From Mumia quercus (GTDB taxonomy: Bacteria > Actinomycetota > Actinomycetes > Propionibacteriales > Nocardioidaceae): DNA of 64,000 nucleotides. Below, in pieces: positions 1-7,203 of this stretch. The DNA is taken from positions 1 through 64,000 of the forward strand of contig NZ_JANZYO010000003.1 in the NCBI RefSeq assembly GCF_025506335.1. Direction: 5' to 3'. Each line of letters opens with the position of its first letter. The first letter of the stretch is position 1. The translations under genes and the position numbers were made by a program. The notes beneath the pieces were generated by a model, which saw only the letters and a list, made by a program, of their open reading frames with translations, had not been told where the DNA came from and made no database searches.

Positions 1-4
1 ACAC

Positions 5-65
5 GAAGGCCTCCTTGGTGGGGAGCGGTTCCTTAGACAGCTCCACTCCACACCGGGAGGCCTTC
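5..65. repeat. Inverted repeat at the window edge, possible mobile-element end or terminator
   Basis: GAAGGCCTCC at 5-14 is perfectly complementary to GGAGGCCTTC at 56-65, leaving a 41-base loop. The sequence on to about 139 has no recognisable gene. It is less GC-rich than its surroundings and reminds me of the region following insertion-sequence transposase genes in actinomycetes, but no transposase is visible because the window starts here. A transcription terminator for a gene left of the window is the alternative. Confidence 0.3.
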
Positions 66-139
66 ACCCATCTACGACATCAGACAGTGTCGTCACAGTT
101 CCTCGACCAACCTGCCTGGACATCACATCTAGTCCTGCC

Positions 140-427
140 TCACTCGCCGAGGAGGTCGTGGAGCGCCGCGCGGTAGCGGCGGTAGGCGGTCCTCCCGGCC
201 GACGTGAGCGCGTACGAGGTGGTCGAGCCGCGCCCGCGACCGCTCTTGTGGACCTTCACGTACCCGGCGGACTCCAGCGCGGACATCTGCTTCGACAGGT
301 CCGACTCGCTGAGTCCGAGGTGCTCCACGAGGAACCGGAACGTGACGTGGTCGGAGCTGGTGAGGACCGCCATGGCGGCGAGCCGCTTCGGGGCGTGGAT
401 CACCGGGTCGAGGTCGGCGAGGCTCAC
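140..427 (-). CDS. Small winged-helix transcriptional regulator (MarR/ArsR-like)
   Basis: A 95-residue protein made almost entirely of one winged helix-turn-helix. It has a recognition helix region around LSESDLSKQMSALESAGYV and a basic wing (KSGRGRGSTTSYALT). This is the compact architecture of winged-helix regulators that control a neighbouring gene. The GTG start at 427 overlaps the stop of the upstream membrane-protein gene in a GTGA, so the two are translationally coupled. The frame is open further upstream, but that part is antisense-like arginine-rich sequence. A palindrome at 920-945, in front of the two-gene unit, is the obvious candidate operator. The ligand is unknown. Confidence 0.75.
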   Translation of the reverse strand: MSLADLDPVIHAPKRLAAMAVLTSSDHVTFRFLVEHLGLSESDLSKQMSALESAGYVKVHKSGRGRGSTTSYALTSAGRTAYRRYRAALHDLLGE

Positions 428-900
428 GCGAGCCGGTCCCTGGTCGCGGCGGCGGCACGCGCGTAGGCGTGCTCGTACCACCACAGCCCGGTCCCGGCAG
501 TGACGAACGCGACCGCCGCGCAGGCCCACCAGGGAGCGACCGCGACCACGGCCGCGTTCACCGCCAGCACGAGCGCCGCTCCGGCGAGGTAGCCCCTCAT
601 GACGCGGCGGACCTCGACCGGCTTGCGGCCGCGCATCGAGGGCATCGCCCCGTGGTAGCGCTGGTACCAGCCGACGTAGACGCCGATCAGCGACGCGAGC
701 GCGAGGATGCCGACCACGGCGGCGATCTGTGCGGGCAGAGCGTCGCTGCGGCTGAGCCGGACGAGGGCGGCGAGGGCGGCAGCCCAGAGGGCGGCGGTGG
801 GGACGAACCACCGGGGCGTGGGCGGGTTGTCGACGTACGGCGCGGCCTCGGCGCGCTCGAGCTCGCGAAGCTGGGCGCGGATCTCGACATCACTTTCCAT
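424..900 (-). CDS. Hypothetical membrane protein paired with the winged-helix regulator
   Basis: About 158 residues. A charged cytoplasmic N-terminus (MESDVEIRAQLRELERAE) is followed by four hydrophobic stretches: two in the first half, around WFVPTAALWAAALAALVRL and IAAVVGILALASLIGVYV, and two near the C-terminus. I do not recognise a family with certainty. The ATG at 900 is preferred over an in-frame TTG at 936, because the TTG lies inside the palindrome at 920-945. It is first in a two-gene unit with the downstream winged-helix gene, an arrangement in which a membrane protein is often controlled by its partner regulator. Function unknown. Confidence 0.65.
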   Translation of the reverse strand: MESDVEIRAQLRELERAEAAPYVDNPPTPRWFVPTAALWAAALAALVRLSRSDALPAQIAAVVGILALASLIGVYVGWYQRYHGAMPSMRGRKPVEVRRVMRGYLAGAALVLAVNAAVVAVAPWWACAAVAFVTAGTGLWWYEHAYARAAAATRDRLA

Positions 901-919
901 GACGGAAACATATCGCTCA

Positions 920-945
920 ACTTTCCACTTGTGCAAGTGGAAAGT
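920..945. promoter_or_regulatory. Palindromic operator between the regulator unit and purB
   Basis: ACTTTCCACTTG at 920-931 is perfectly complementary to 934-945, with two bases (TG) between. The 12-base arms are far longer than expected by chance. The site lies just upstream of the minus-strand membrane/regulator unit. It is most likely the autoregulatory site of the winged-helix protein; control of purB from the same site cannot be excluded. Confidence 0.6.
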
Positions 946-991
946 GAGATCGGTTCCGCCCCCTCCGGGCCCACCTGGGAGAATGGGGGGC

Positions 992-2413
992 GTGACGACT
1001 CCGAACGTGCTCGCGCTCCGCTACGCCTCGCCCGAGATGGTCCGCCTCTGGTCGCCCGAGCACAAGATCGTGCTCGAACGCCGCCTGTGGATCGCCGTCC
1101 TGGAGGCGCAGCGCGACCTCGGCATCGACACGCCCGACGGCGTCATCGAGGCGTACGAGGCCGTCGTCGACCAGGTCGACCTCGACTCCATCGCCGCGCG
1201 CGAGCGCGTCACCCGCCACGACGTCAAGGCGCGGATCGAGGAGTTCAACGCGCTCGCCGGCCACGAGCACATCCACAAGGGCATGACGTCGCGCGACCTC
1301 ACCGAGAACGTCGAGCAGCTCCAGGTCCGCTCCTCGCTCGCCCTCGTCCGCGACCGGGCCGTCGCAGCGCTGGCGCGGCTGGCGGCCCGCGCGAGCGAGT
1401 ACGAGGCGCTCGTGATGGCGGGGCGCAGCCACAACGTCCCCGCGCAGACGACCACGCTCGGCAAGCGCTTCGCGACCGTCGCCGACGAGATGCTGGTAGC
1501 CGTGTCGCGGTTGGAGGATCTGATCGCGCGCTACCCGATGCGCGGCATCAAGGGCCCCGTCGGCACCGCGCAGGACCAGCTCGACCTCCTCGGCGGCGAC
1601 CGTGAGGCGCTGGCGACCCTGGAGAGCCGCGTCGCCGCGCACCTCGGGTTCGAGAACGTGCTCACCTCGGTCGGCCAGGTCTACCCGCGCTCGCTCGACT
1701 TCGACGCCGTCAGCGCGCTGGTGCAGCTGGTCGCCGGCCCGTCGAACCTCGCCACCACCGTGCGCCTCATGGCGGGCAACGAGCTCGTGACGGAAGGGTT
1801 CAAGCCCGGGCAGGTCGGCTCCTCGGCGATGCCGCACAAGATGAACTCCCGCTCCTGTGAACGCGTCAACGGGCTCGCCGTCGTCCTGCGCGGCTACCTG
1901 TCGATGATCGGCGAGCTCGCCGGCGACCAGTGGAACGAGGGCGACGTCTCCGACTCCGTCGTCCGCCGGGTCGCGCTGCCGGACGCCTTCTACGCCGCCG
2001 ACGGCCTGTTCGAGACGTTCCTGACGGTGCTCGACGAGTTCGGTGCCTTCCCGGCGGTGGTGCAGCGCGAGCTCGACCGCTACCTGCCGTTCCTCGCCAC
2101 GACCAAGATGCTGATGGCGGCGGTCCGCCACGGGGTCGGGCGCGAGGCGGCGCACGAGGCGATCAAGGAGCACGCCGTCGCCGTCGCGCTGGAGATGCGC
2201 GAGAAGGGGGCGAACGACAACGACCTGTTCGCCCGCCTCGCGGCCGACCCTCGCCTGGGCCTCACCCAGACCGACCTCGAGGCGCTGGTCGCCGAGCCGC
2301 TGTCGTTCACCGGTGCCGCGGTGCCGCAGGTCGAGACCGTGGTCGCGAAGGTCGCCGCGCTGGTCGAGCGGCACCCCGCCGCCGCTGCGTACGCGCCCGG
2401 CGACATCCTGTAG
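992..2413 (+). CDS. purB: Adenylosuccinate lyase
   Basis: A 473-residue member of the fumarase/aspartase superfamily. It catalyses two beta-eliminations in purine synthesis: SAICAR to AICAR plus fumarate, and adenylosuccinate to AMP plus fumarate. The superfamily signature SSAMPHKMNSR lies near residue 280 and carries the flexible catalytic loop serine. The GMTSRDLTEN segment near residue 97 is also typical. The GTG at 992 (MTTPNVLALRYAS) matches the normal N-terminus. An ATG at 983 is in frame, but it would form part of the putative -10 GAGAAT. It is separate from purC, purS, purQ and purL, which follow within 20 kb on the same strand. Confidence 0.96.
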   Translation: MTTPNVLALRYASPEMVRLWSPEHKIVLERRLWIAVLEAQRDLGIDTPDGVIEAYEAVVDQVDLDSIAARERVTRHDVKARIEEFNALAGHEHIHKGMTSRDLTENVEQLQVRSSLALVRDRAVAALARLAARASEYEALVMAGRSHNVPAQTTTLGKRFATVADEMLVAVSRLEDLIARYPMRGIKGPVGTAQDQLDLLGGDREALATLESRVAAHLGFENVLTSVGQVYPRSLDFDAVSALVQLVAGPSNLATTVRLMAGNELVTEGFKPGQVGSSAMPHKMNSRSCERVNGLAVVLRGYLSMIGELAGDQWNEGDVSDSVVRRVALPDAFYAADGLFETFLTVLDEFGAFPAVVQRELDRYLPFLATTKMLMAAVRHGVGREAAHEAIKEHAVAVALEMREKGANDNDLFARLAADPRLGLTQTDLEALVAEPLSFTGAAVPQVETVVAKVAALVERHPAAAAYAPGDIL

Positions 2414-2420
2414 CGGCTCC

Positions 2421-3104
2421 TCAGCCGCGGTCGAGCCGCAGGACCGCCTCGCCGCCCGGTCGCACGACCTCGACGACGTCGATGCGGTCCGGGGGAACGG
2501 CGACGCCGCCGCGGAACGTCATCGACTCGCCGGGGCGGATCGACCAGGTCCCGAGCGGGTACGCCCGTCCGTCCACGTCGACGACGCGGAGGCCGTACGT
2601 CGTGGCCTGGCCCGCGCTGCCGTACCCGCCGCGGGCGCCGTACCGGCAGTCCAGGACGACCTCCGTGCCCCACGGCTCCTCGCTCAGGGTGGCGCTCGCC
2701 TGCACCGGCACGTCCACGAGCGCCGTGAGGGCGGTGGACGGGCCCGGGCTCGCCGTGTCGGTCGGCGGCGTCGAGCCCGGCCCCACCGCGACGACGACGG
2801 CGAGCGCGCCCGCCGCCACCGCCGCCGTCGCGCCCCCGAGCACCAGCCGCCGACGCCGCCGCTGGGCTCGCACCCGGCGCACCAGGGCGGGCAGCAGCGT
2901 GTCGGGCACCGGCGGAAGAGCCGGTCGTACGGTGAGGTCCTCCACGCTCGTCCGGGCGAGGGCAGGTCCCAGCGGCCGCAGCGCGGCCACCCGCTCACGG
3001 CAGGCGGTGCAACCGAGCAGATGGCGCTCGTACGCCGCGCGGTCGGCGTCGTCGAGCACCCCGAGCACGTAGGCCGCGTCGCTGGTGCCGTACGGGTCGC
3101 TCAC
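2421..3104 (-). CDS. Zinc-binding anti-sigma factor (RslA-like)
   Basis: A 227-residue single-pass membrane protein. The N-terminal zinc anti-sigma motif H-x3-C-x2-C is seen as H28, C32 and C35 (HLLGCTAC). A basic stretch then precedes a membrane segment near residues 85-110 and an extracytoplasmic domain of about 110 residues. It should hold the upstream sigma factor inactive until oxidation or envelope stress releases it, as RslA does for SigL in mycobacteria. The GTG start at 3104 overlaps the sigma stop in GTGA, fixing the start and implying 1:1 coupled synthesis. The N-terminus and zinc motif are the diagnostic parts; the outer domain is not recognised. Confidence 0.88.
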   Translation of the reverse strand: MSDPYGTSDAAYVLGVLDDADRAAYERHLLGCTACRERVAALRPLGPALARTSVEDLTVRPALPPVPDTLLPALVRRVRAQRRRRRLVLGGATAAVAAGALAVVVAVGPGSTPPTDTASPGPSTALTALVDVPVQASATLSEEPWGTEVVLDCRYGARGGYGSAGQATTYGLRVVDVDGRAYPLGTWSIRPGESMTFRGGVAVPPDRIDVVEVVRPGGEAVLRLDRG

Positions 3105-3634
3105 GGGGGGCCTCCGCTGCTCTCGAGCGCCCGGCGCAGGGCGTGCAGGGCGTGATGGGTCCGGGACTTGACCGTCCCCTCCGGGATTCCGAGGCGAGCG
3201 GCGGCCTGCGCGACGGAGGCGCCGCGGTAGTAGGTCTCGAGCAGGACCTCTCGGTGGTCGTCCGACAGCGTCCGGAGCGCGTCGACGACGACCTGCCGGT
3301 CGAGGACCTGCTCGTCGGCCCCGCGGTGGTCCGGCGGCGCTTCCTCGGGCAGCTCGTCGGTCACGGTCTCGTGCCGTTGCGCTGCCGAGCGCCGCTGGTC
3401 GACCACGAGGTGCCGCGCGACCGTGAACAGCCAGGGGCGAGGTGAGCCGCGCGAGGGGTCGAGCACGTCCGGGTGGCGCCACGCGCGCACCAGCGTCTCC
3501 TGGACGACGTCCTGTGCCCGGGCGGCGTCCCCGTCGAGCAGGCGCACGGTGTACGACCACAGCGCGGCGGCGTGCGCGTCGTACAGGGCGCGCAGGAGCG
3601 CCTCGTCCGCGCTCGTCGTCGCGGGCGAGCTCAT
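3101..3634 (-). CDS. ECF-type RNA polymerase sigma factor (SigL-like)
   Basis: A 177-residue sigma-70 family protein with only regions 2 and 4. Region 2 includes AQDVVQETLVRAWRHPDVL (about residues 40-60). Region 4 includes ARLGIPEGTVKSRTHHAL near the C-terminus, the -35-reading helix-turn-helix. The ATG at 3634 has AGGGG eight bases upstream; a GTG at 3641-3643 is possible but leaves little leader after the promoter at 3664-3691. It forms an operon with the anti-sigma gene. The promoter in front of it matches the motif known for mycobacterial SigL, so it probably transcribes itself and the divergent lipoprotein gene. Confidence 0.92.
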   Translation of the reverse strand: MSSPATTSADEALLRALYDAHAAALWSYTVRLLDGDAARAQDVVQETLVRAWRHPDVLDPSRGSPRPWLFTVARHLVVDQRRSAAQRHETVTDELPEEAPPDHRGADEQVLDRQVVVDALRTLSDDHREVLLETYYRGASVAQAAARLGIPEGTVKSRTHHALHALRRALESSGGPP

Positions 3635-3663
3635 CGCCTCCACCCCTGAACGGGCATGTCCAT

Positions 3664-3691
3664 GACACGAGACCGGGCGCCTCCCGGTTCA
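3664..3691 (-). promoter_or_regulatory. ECF sigma (SigL-type) promoter for the sigma/anti-sigma operon
   Basis: On the minus strand TGAACC (3691-3686) is followed after exactly 16 bases by CGTGTC (3669-3664). This matches the consensus I recall for mycobacterial SigL (TGAACC, 16-17 bases, CGTGTC). The predicted transcript start is about 25 bases upstream of the sigma ATG. Positive autoregulation is inferred. Confidence 0.7.
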
Positions 3692-3727
3692 CTCGATTGT
3701 CCGCCCGCCCGGCGTCGTCGGTCACGG

Positions 3728-3755
3728 TGAACCGGGCCCGCGTCCCTCTCGTGGT
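3728..3755 (+). promoter_or_regulatory. ECF sigma (SigL-type) promoter for the lipoprotein gene
   Basis: TGAACC at 3728-3733 is separated by exactly 16 bases from CGTGGT at 3750-3755, the same pattern and spacing as the divergent sigma promoter. The downstream ATG at 3762 is so close that the mRNA would have almost no leader. Confidence 0.65.
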
Positions 3756-3761
3756 GAGGGC

Positions 3762-4268
3762 ATGGGAGTCGTACGAGGGATGGCGGGCGTCCTCGGGGCG
3801 CTCGTGCTGCTGGCAGGGTGCGGGTCGGGCGGAGACGGTGAGGCCTCCGGGCCGCCGCCGACGACGGCCGACGGCGCCGCCGCGGTGGGGACGCGTGACC
3901 GCGGTGGAGAGACGTACCTGACGGACGCGGACGGGCGCGCGCTCTACCTGTGGGTCGCCGACACAGGGGCCGAGTCCACGTGCACGGGCCCGTGCGCGGA
4001 CGCGTGGCCGCCGTTGCTGACCGACGGCGGGTCGACGAGCGAGGGAGCGGCCAAGTCGCAGGCGCTCGGGACGACCTCGCGGGCCGACGGCGCGACGCAG
4101 GTGACGTACGACGGGCACCCGCTGTACTACTACGTCGAGGACCAGGGCTCCGACGTGTCCGGCCAGGGCAGCGACGGCTTCGGCGCGAAGTGGTGGTTGG
4201 TCCAGCCGTCCGGCCAGGCGATCACGAGCGACCTGAGCGGCGGCGGTGGGGGCGGCTACGGCTACTGA
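3762..4268 (+). CDS. Secreted lipoprotein with Lipoprotein_15-type repeats
   Basis: A 168-residue protein with a lipoprotein signal peptide ending in the lipobox LLAGC (Cys20). A low-complexity linker follows, then two copies of the short secreted repeat: 'TYLTDADGRALYLW..' with CTGPCADAWPPLL, and 'VTYDGHPLYYYVEDQ'. The end is glycine-rich. Proteins with this repeat (COG4315 type) are exported and of unknown function. They often sit beside ECF sigma genes. Here the gene is divergent from the sigma/anti-sigma operon and carries the same promoter motif, so it is probably a direct target. An envelope redox or stress role is only inference. Confidence 0.85.
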   Translation: MGVVRGMAGVLGALVLLAGCGSGGDGEASGPPPTTADGAAAVGTRDRGGETYLTDADGRALYLWVADTGAESTCTGPCADAWPPLLTDGGSTSEGAAKSQALGTTSRADGATQVTYDGHPLYYYVEDQGSDVSGQGSDGFGAKWWLVQPSGQAITSDLSGGGGGGYGY

Positions 4269-4302
4269 CGCGGCCGCCCCCGACGATCCGTACGGCGCCC
4301 GG

Positions 4303-5124
4303 TCAGCTGCTGGCGCGCATCGTCTTCGCGCCGACGAAGAGCCCCACGACGCAGGTGAGGAGGGCGGCGGCGGCGCCCGCGACCGCGTCCCCGTCCCAGG
4401 TCCCGGCGACCAGGGCGCGCTCCGCGTCCACGACGTACGTCAGCGGGTTGAGCCTCGACGCGACCTCGAGCCAGCCCGGCGCCCCTTCCAGCGGCAGCAG
4501 GATCCCGGCGAGCAGCATCACCGGGAAGAGCAGCGTCTGCTGCACGGCCCAGAACGCCCACTGGTTCTCCTTCACCGCGAGCGCCAGCGCGTACGACAGC
4601 GCGCCGAGGCCGACGCAGAACACCGCCAGCACCGTGAGGCCGACGACCAGCCCGGCGGCGTCCGGGCGGAAGCCGAACGGGATCGCCACGCCGATGATCA
4701 CCAGCGCCTGCACGAGCGCCGGGACGATCTCCTTGAGCGCGCGACCGATCATCAGCGACGAGCGCGACAGCGGGCTGACCAGCGTCCGCTCGTGCGAGCC
4801 GGTCTGCATCTCGACCTGGAGGTTGGCGCCGGTCGTCGACGTGCCGAACAGCGACAGCATCACGATGACGCCTGGGACGAACCACTGCAGCGTGTCGGCC
4901 GTCGACTGCCCGGAGGACGCGACCAGCAGCGGGGTGAACAGCCCGAGGAAGAACAGCGGCTGGATGAGACCGAAGACGACCGAGAACGGGTCTCGGGCCA
5001 CGGGACGCAGCTCGCGGCCGAAGACGAGCCCGATGTCGTGGAGCTGACCGGTCGGTCGGCTGGTCGTCGGGCCGGCCGCGGCCGGGGCCGGGTTGGTACG
5101 GGTGGGGGTGTCGAGGGCGGTCAT
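4303..5124 (-). CDS. ABC-2 type transporter permease (DrrB-like)
   Basis: A 273-residue integral membrane protein with six hydrophobic segments after a cytoplasmic N-terminus of about 45 residues rich in Pro, Ala and Thr. The ABC-2 signature region around NPLTYVVDAERALVAGTW lies near the C-terminus, as in daunorubicin-type DrrB permeases. Its ATG overlaps the stop of the upstream ATPase gene (ATGA at 5121-5124), so the two form one exporter. The WYL regulator gene is divergent 62 bases away from the ATPase. Export of a hydrophobic drug or lipid is likely, substrate unknown. Confidence 0.9.
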   Translation of the reverse strand: MTALDTPTRTNPAPAAAGPTTSRPTGQLHDIGLVFGRELRPVARDPFSVVFGLIQPLFFLGLFTPLLVASSGQSTADTLQWFVPGVIVMLSLFGTSTTGANLQVEMQTGSHERTLVSPLSRSSLMIGRALKEIVPALVQALVIIGVAIPFGFRPDAAGLVVGLTVLAVFCVGLGALSYALALAVKENQWAFWAVQQTLLFPVMLLAGILLPLEGAPGWLEVASRLNPLTYVVDAERALVAGTWDGDAVAGAAAALLTCVVGLFVGAKTMRASS

Positions 5125-6134
5125 GCCGCCACCTCCTCGGTGATGTCGGTACGGGCGTCGGTGCGGATGTCGGTGCGGCCCTCGCGCAGGCTGCGGCCGG
5201 TGAGGGCGAGGAAGACGTCGTCGAGCGTCGGGCGGGCGACCTCGACCGTCGCGGGGGCGAGGCCGGAGCTGGCGAGGTCGGCGAGGAAGCCGGTCACCAT
5301 GGCGGCGCCGCCCGCGACCTGGACGTCCACGGCCGTGCCGTCCTGGACCACCTGCGCCGCCGGGTGCGCGGCTGCCGCGCGCTGCGCTGCGCGGGCGGCC
5401 TCGTCGGGTCCGGCGAAGGTCAGGGCGATCCGGTCTCCGGCATGCCGTGACTTGAGCGCGGCCGGTGAGTCGTCGGCGACCACCTGGCCGTGGTCGATGA
5501 CGACGATCCGCTCCGCCAGGCTGTCGGCCTCCTCGAGGTAGTGGGTGGTCAGCACGACCGTCGCGCCGTGCTTGCGGCGCAGGTCGACGACGTGCTGCTG
5601 GAGGTTCGCGCGGTTCTGCGGGTCGAGTCCCGTCGACGGCTCGTCGAGGAACAGCAGGCCGGGGGAGTGGATGAGGCCCATCGCGATGTCGAGCCGGCGA
5701 CGCTGCCCGCCCGAGAGGGTCATGACCTTCTGCGTCGCCTGCTCGGTCAGGCCGAGCGACTCCAGCAGCTCGTCGGCACGCGCACGCGACCCGGCGCGTG
5801 ACAGGCCGTACGCCCGCCCGCTGGCGACCAGCTCGTCATTCACCCGCTGCGCGTGGCCGGCGCTGTTGCCCTGGCCGATGTAGCCGATCGCCCGCCGCAC
5901 CGCGTGCTGGTCGCTCGTCACGTCGTAGCCGGCCACGTACGCCGACCCCGACGTCGGTGCGAGCAGGGTCGTCAGCATCCGCAGCGCCGTCGACTTGCCG
6001 GCGCCGTTCGGGCCGAGCAGCGCGACCATCTCGCCGGTGGCGATGTGGAGGTCGAGGTCCTTGACCGCCGTGACGGTCTTCTTGCCGGAACGGAACTCCT
6101 TGGTGAGTCCCCGGGTCTCGATCATCGTGTCCAT
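5121..6134 (-). CDS. ABC transporter ATP-binding protein (DrrA-like)
   Basis: A 337-residue ATPase of the daunorubicin-resistance family. Walker A is GPNGAGKST near residue 40, the signature is LSGGQRRRLDIA, and Walker B is LLFLDEPSTGLD followed by the H-loop TTHYLEEAD. The C-terminal extension of about 100 residues (ending in TLDDVFLALTGRSL and a Thr/Asp-rich tail) is typical of DrrA-type subunits. The ATG at 6134 or a second ATG at 6125 could start it. It is the first gene of a two-gene exporter operon and is divergent from the WYL-domain regulator, which probably controls it. Confidence 0.92.
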   Translation of the reverse strand: MDTMIETRGLTKEFRSGKKTVTAVKDLDLHIATGEMVALLGPNGAGKSTALRMLTTLLAPTSGSAYVAGYDVTSDQHAVRRAIGYIGQGNSAGHAQRVNDELVASGRAYGLSRAGSRARADELLESLGLTEQATQKVMTLSGGQRRRLDIAMGLIHSPGLLFLDEPSTGLDPQNRANLQQHVVDLRRKHGATVVLTTHYLEEADSLAERIVVIDHGQVVADDSPAALKSRHAGDRIALTFAGPDEAARAAQRAAAAHPAAQVVQDGTAVDVQVAGGAAMVTGFLADLASSGLAPATVEVARPTLDDVFLALTGRSLREGRTDIRTDARTDITEEVAA

Positions 6135-6196
6135 GGATCAACGCTCTCGTAGCTTCCGGTCAGATCCTGTCCTGAATCCCGCCTTAGTCTGAGGGC

Positions 6197-7138
6197 ATGG
6201 CTGGATCGAGCGAACGCATGCTGCGACTGCTGTCCCTGCTCCAGACGCACCGCTACTGGACGGGGCCCGAGCTCGCCGAGCGGCTCGACGTCAGCGAGCG
6301 CACCCTGCGCCGCGACGTCGACCGGCTGCGGACCCTCGGCTATCCCGTGGACGCGACCCGCGGGACCGCCGGCGGCTACCAGCTGCAGGCCGGCGCCTCG
6401 CTGCCTCCGCTGCTGGTCTCCGACGACGAGGCGGTCGCGATCGCGGTGGGGCTGCAGTCCTCGGCGGGCACGGGGGCGAGCGCCTTCGACGACGCCGCGG
6501 TGCGGGCGCTGAGCAAGATCGTCCAGGTGATGCCGCCACGGCTACGTCGACGCGTGAAGGCGTTGCAGGACTACACCGACCGAGGGCCGATGTACGGCCC
6601 GTCCGTCGACGCGGTGCTGCTGTCGGTGCTCGCCCAGACCTGCCGCGACGACGAACGCCTCGAGCTCGTCTACCACCGCGCCGACGGCGAGCGCTCGCGC
6701 CGTACGGTCGAGCCGCACCGCCTCGTCTCGCTCGGCCGTCGTTGGTACCTCGTCGCGTACGACCTCGGCCGCGGCGACTGGCGTACGTTCCGCGTCGACC
6801 GGATGTCCGAGCCCCGCTCGACCGGCGTCCGGTTCCGCCAGCGCGAGCTGCCCGCCCCGGACGCCGCGATGTACGTCAACGAGAAGATCGCCGCGCTGCG
6901 TCCCACCACGGACGTGTCGTTCGTGGTGCACGCGCCGGCGGAGAAGGTCGTGGGGGCCGTGCGCTGGTGGGGGACGGTCGAGGCCGACGGCGACGCGCGG
7001 TGCCGCGTCACGATGAGCGTGGACACGTTCGACTGGGTGGTGTTCGTGCTCGCCTCCGTGGGCGCCCCGTACGAGCAGGCCGAGCCGCCCGCGCTCGCCG
7101 AGCACCTGGGACGCGCAGGGCGCCTGCTGGCCGGTTAG
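6197..7138 (+). CDS. WYL-domain transcriptional regulator (YafY-like)
   Basis: A 313-residue regulator with an N-terminal DeoR-type helix-turn-helix (MLRLLSLLQTHRYWTGPELAERLDVSER begins it, residues about 7-60). The WYL domain spans about residues 140-210 and contains RRWYLVAYDLGRGDWRTFRV. A C-terminal WCX extension follows. WYL domains bind nucleic-acid or nucleotide ligands in the family. TAGTCT at 6185-6190 is six bases from the ATG, suggesting a leaderless mRNA. The gene is divergent from the DrrAB-like exporter, its likely target. Confidence 0.9.
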   Translation: MAGSSERMLRLLSLLQTHRYWTGPELAERLDVSERTLRRDVDRLRTLGYPVDATRGTAGGYQLQAGASLPPLLVSDDEAVAIAVGLQSSAGTGASAFDDAAVRALSKIVQVMPPRLRRRVKALQDYTDRGPMYGPSVDAVLLSVLAQTCRDDERLELVYHRADGERSRRTVEPHRLVSLGRRWYLVAYDLGRGDWRTFRVDRMSEPRSTGVRFRQRELPAPDAAMYVNEKIAALRPTTDVSFVVHAPAEKVVGAVRWWGTVEADGDARCRVTMSVDTFDWVVFVLASVGAPYEQAEPPALAEHLGRAGRLLAG

Positions 7139-7169
7139 GCCTCGACACGGCGGCGCGCTCCTGGCAGGG

Positions 7170-7183
7170 TAAGCGGACGCTTA
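7170..7183. promoter_or_regulatory. Palindromic operator TAAGCG-GA-CGCTTA before the esterase gene
   Basis: A perfect 6-base inverted repeat with a 2-base centre, 21 bases before the esterase ATG. The same half-sites occur at 53509-53522 in front of the quinone reductase gene. The geometry suits a TetR-family repressor. No TetR gene lies next to this copy, so the regulator is unknown. Confidence 0.5.
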
Positions 7184-7203
7184 GTCGCACGCGGAGGAGC
7201 CCC

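Noticed and set aside
2421-4118. Minus-strand frame suggesting a sigma/anti-sigma fusion protein
   Set aside because: The sigma factor is in another frame; the upstream part is a shadow of the sigma and lipoprotein genes. The GTGA at 3101-3104 fixes a separate anti-sigma start.
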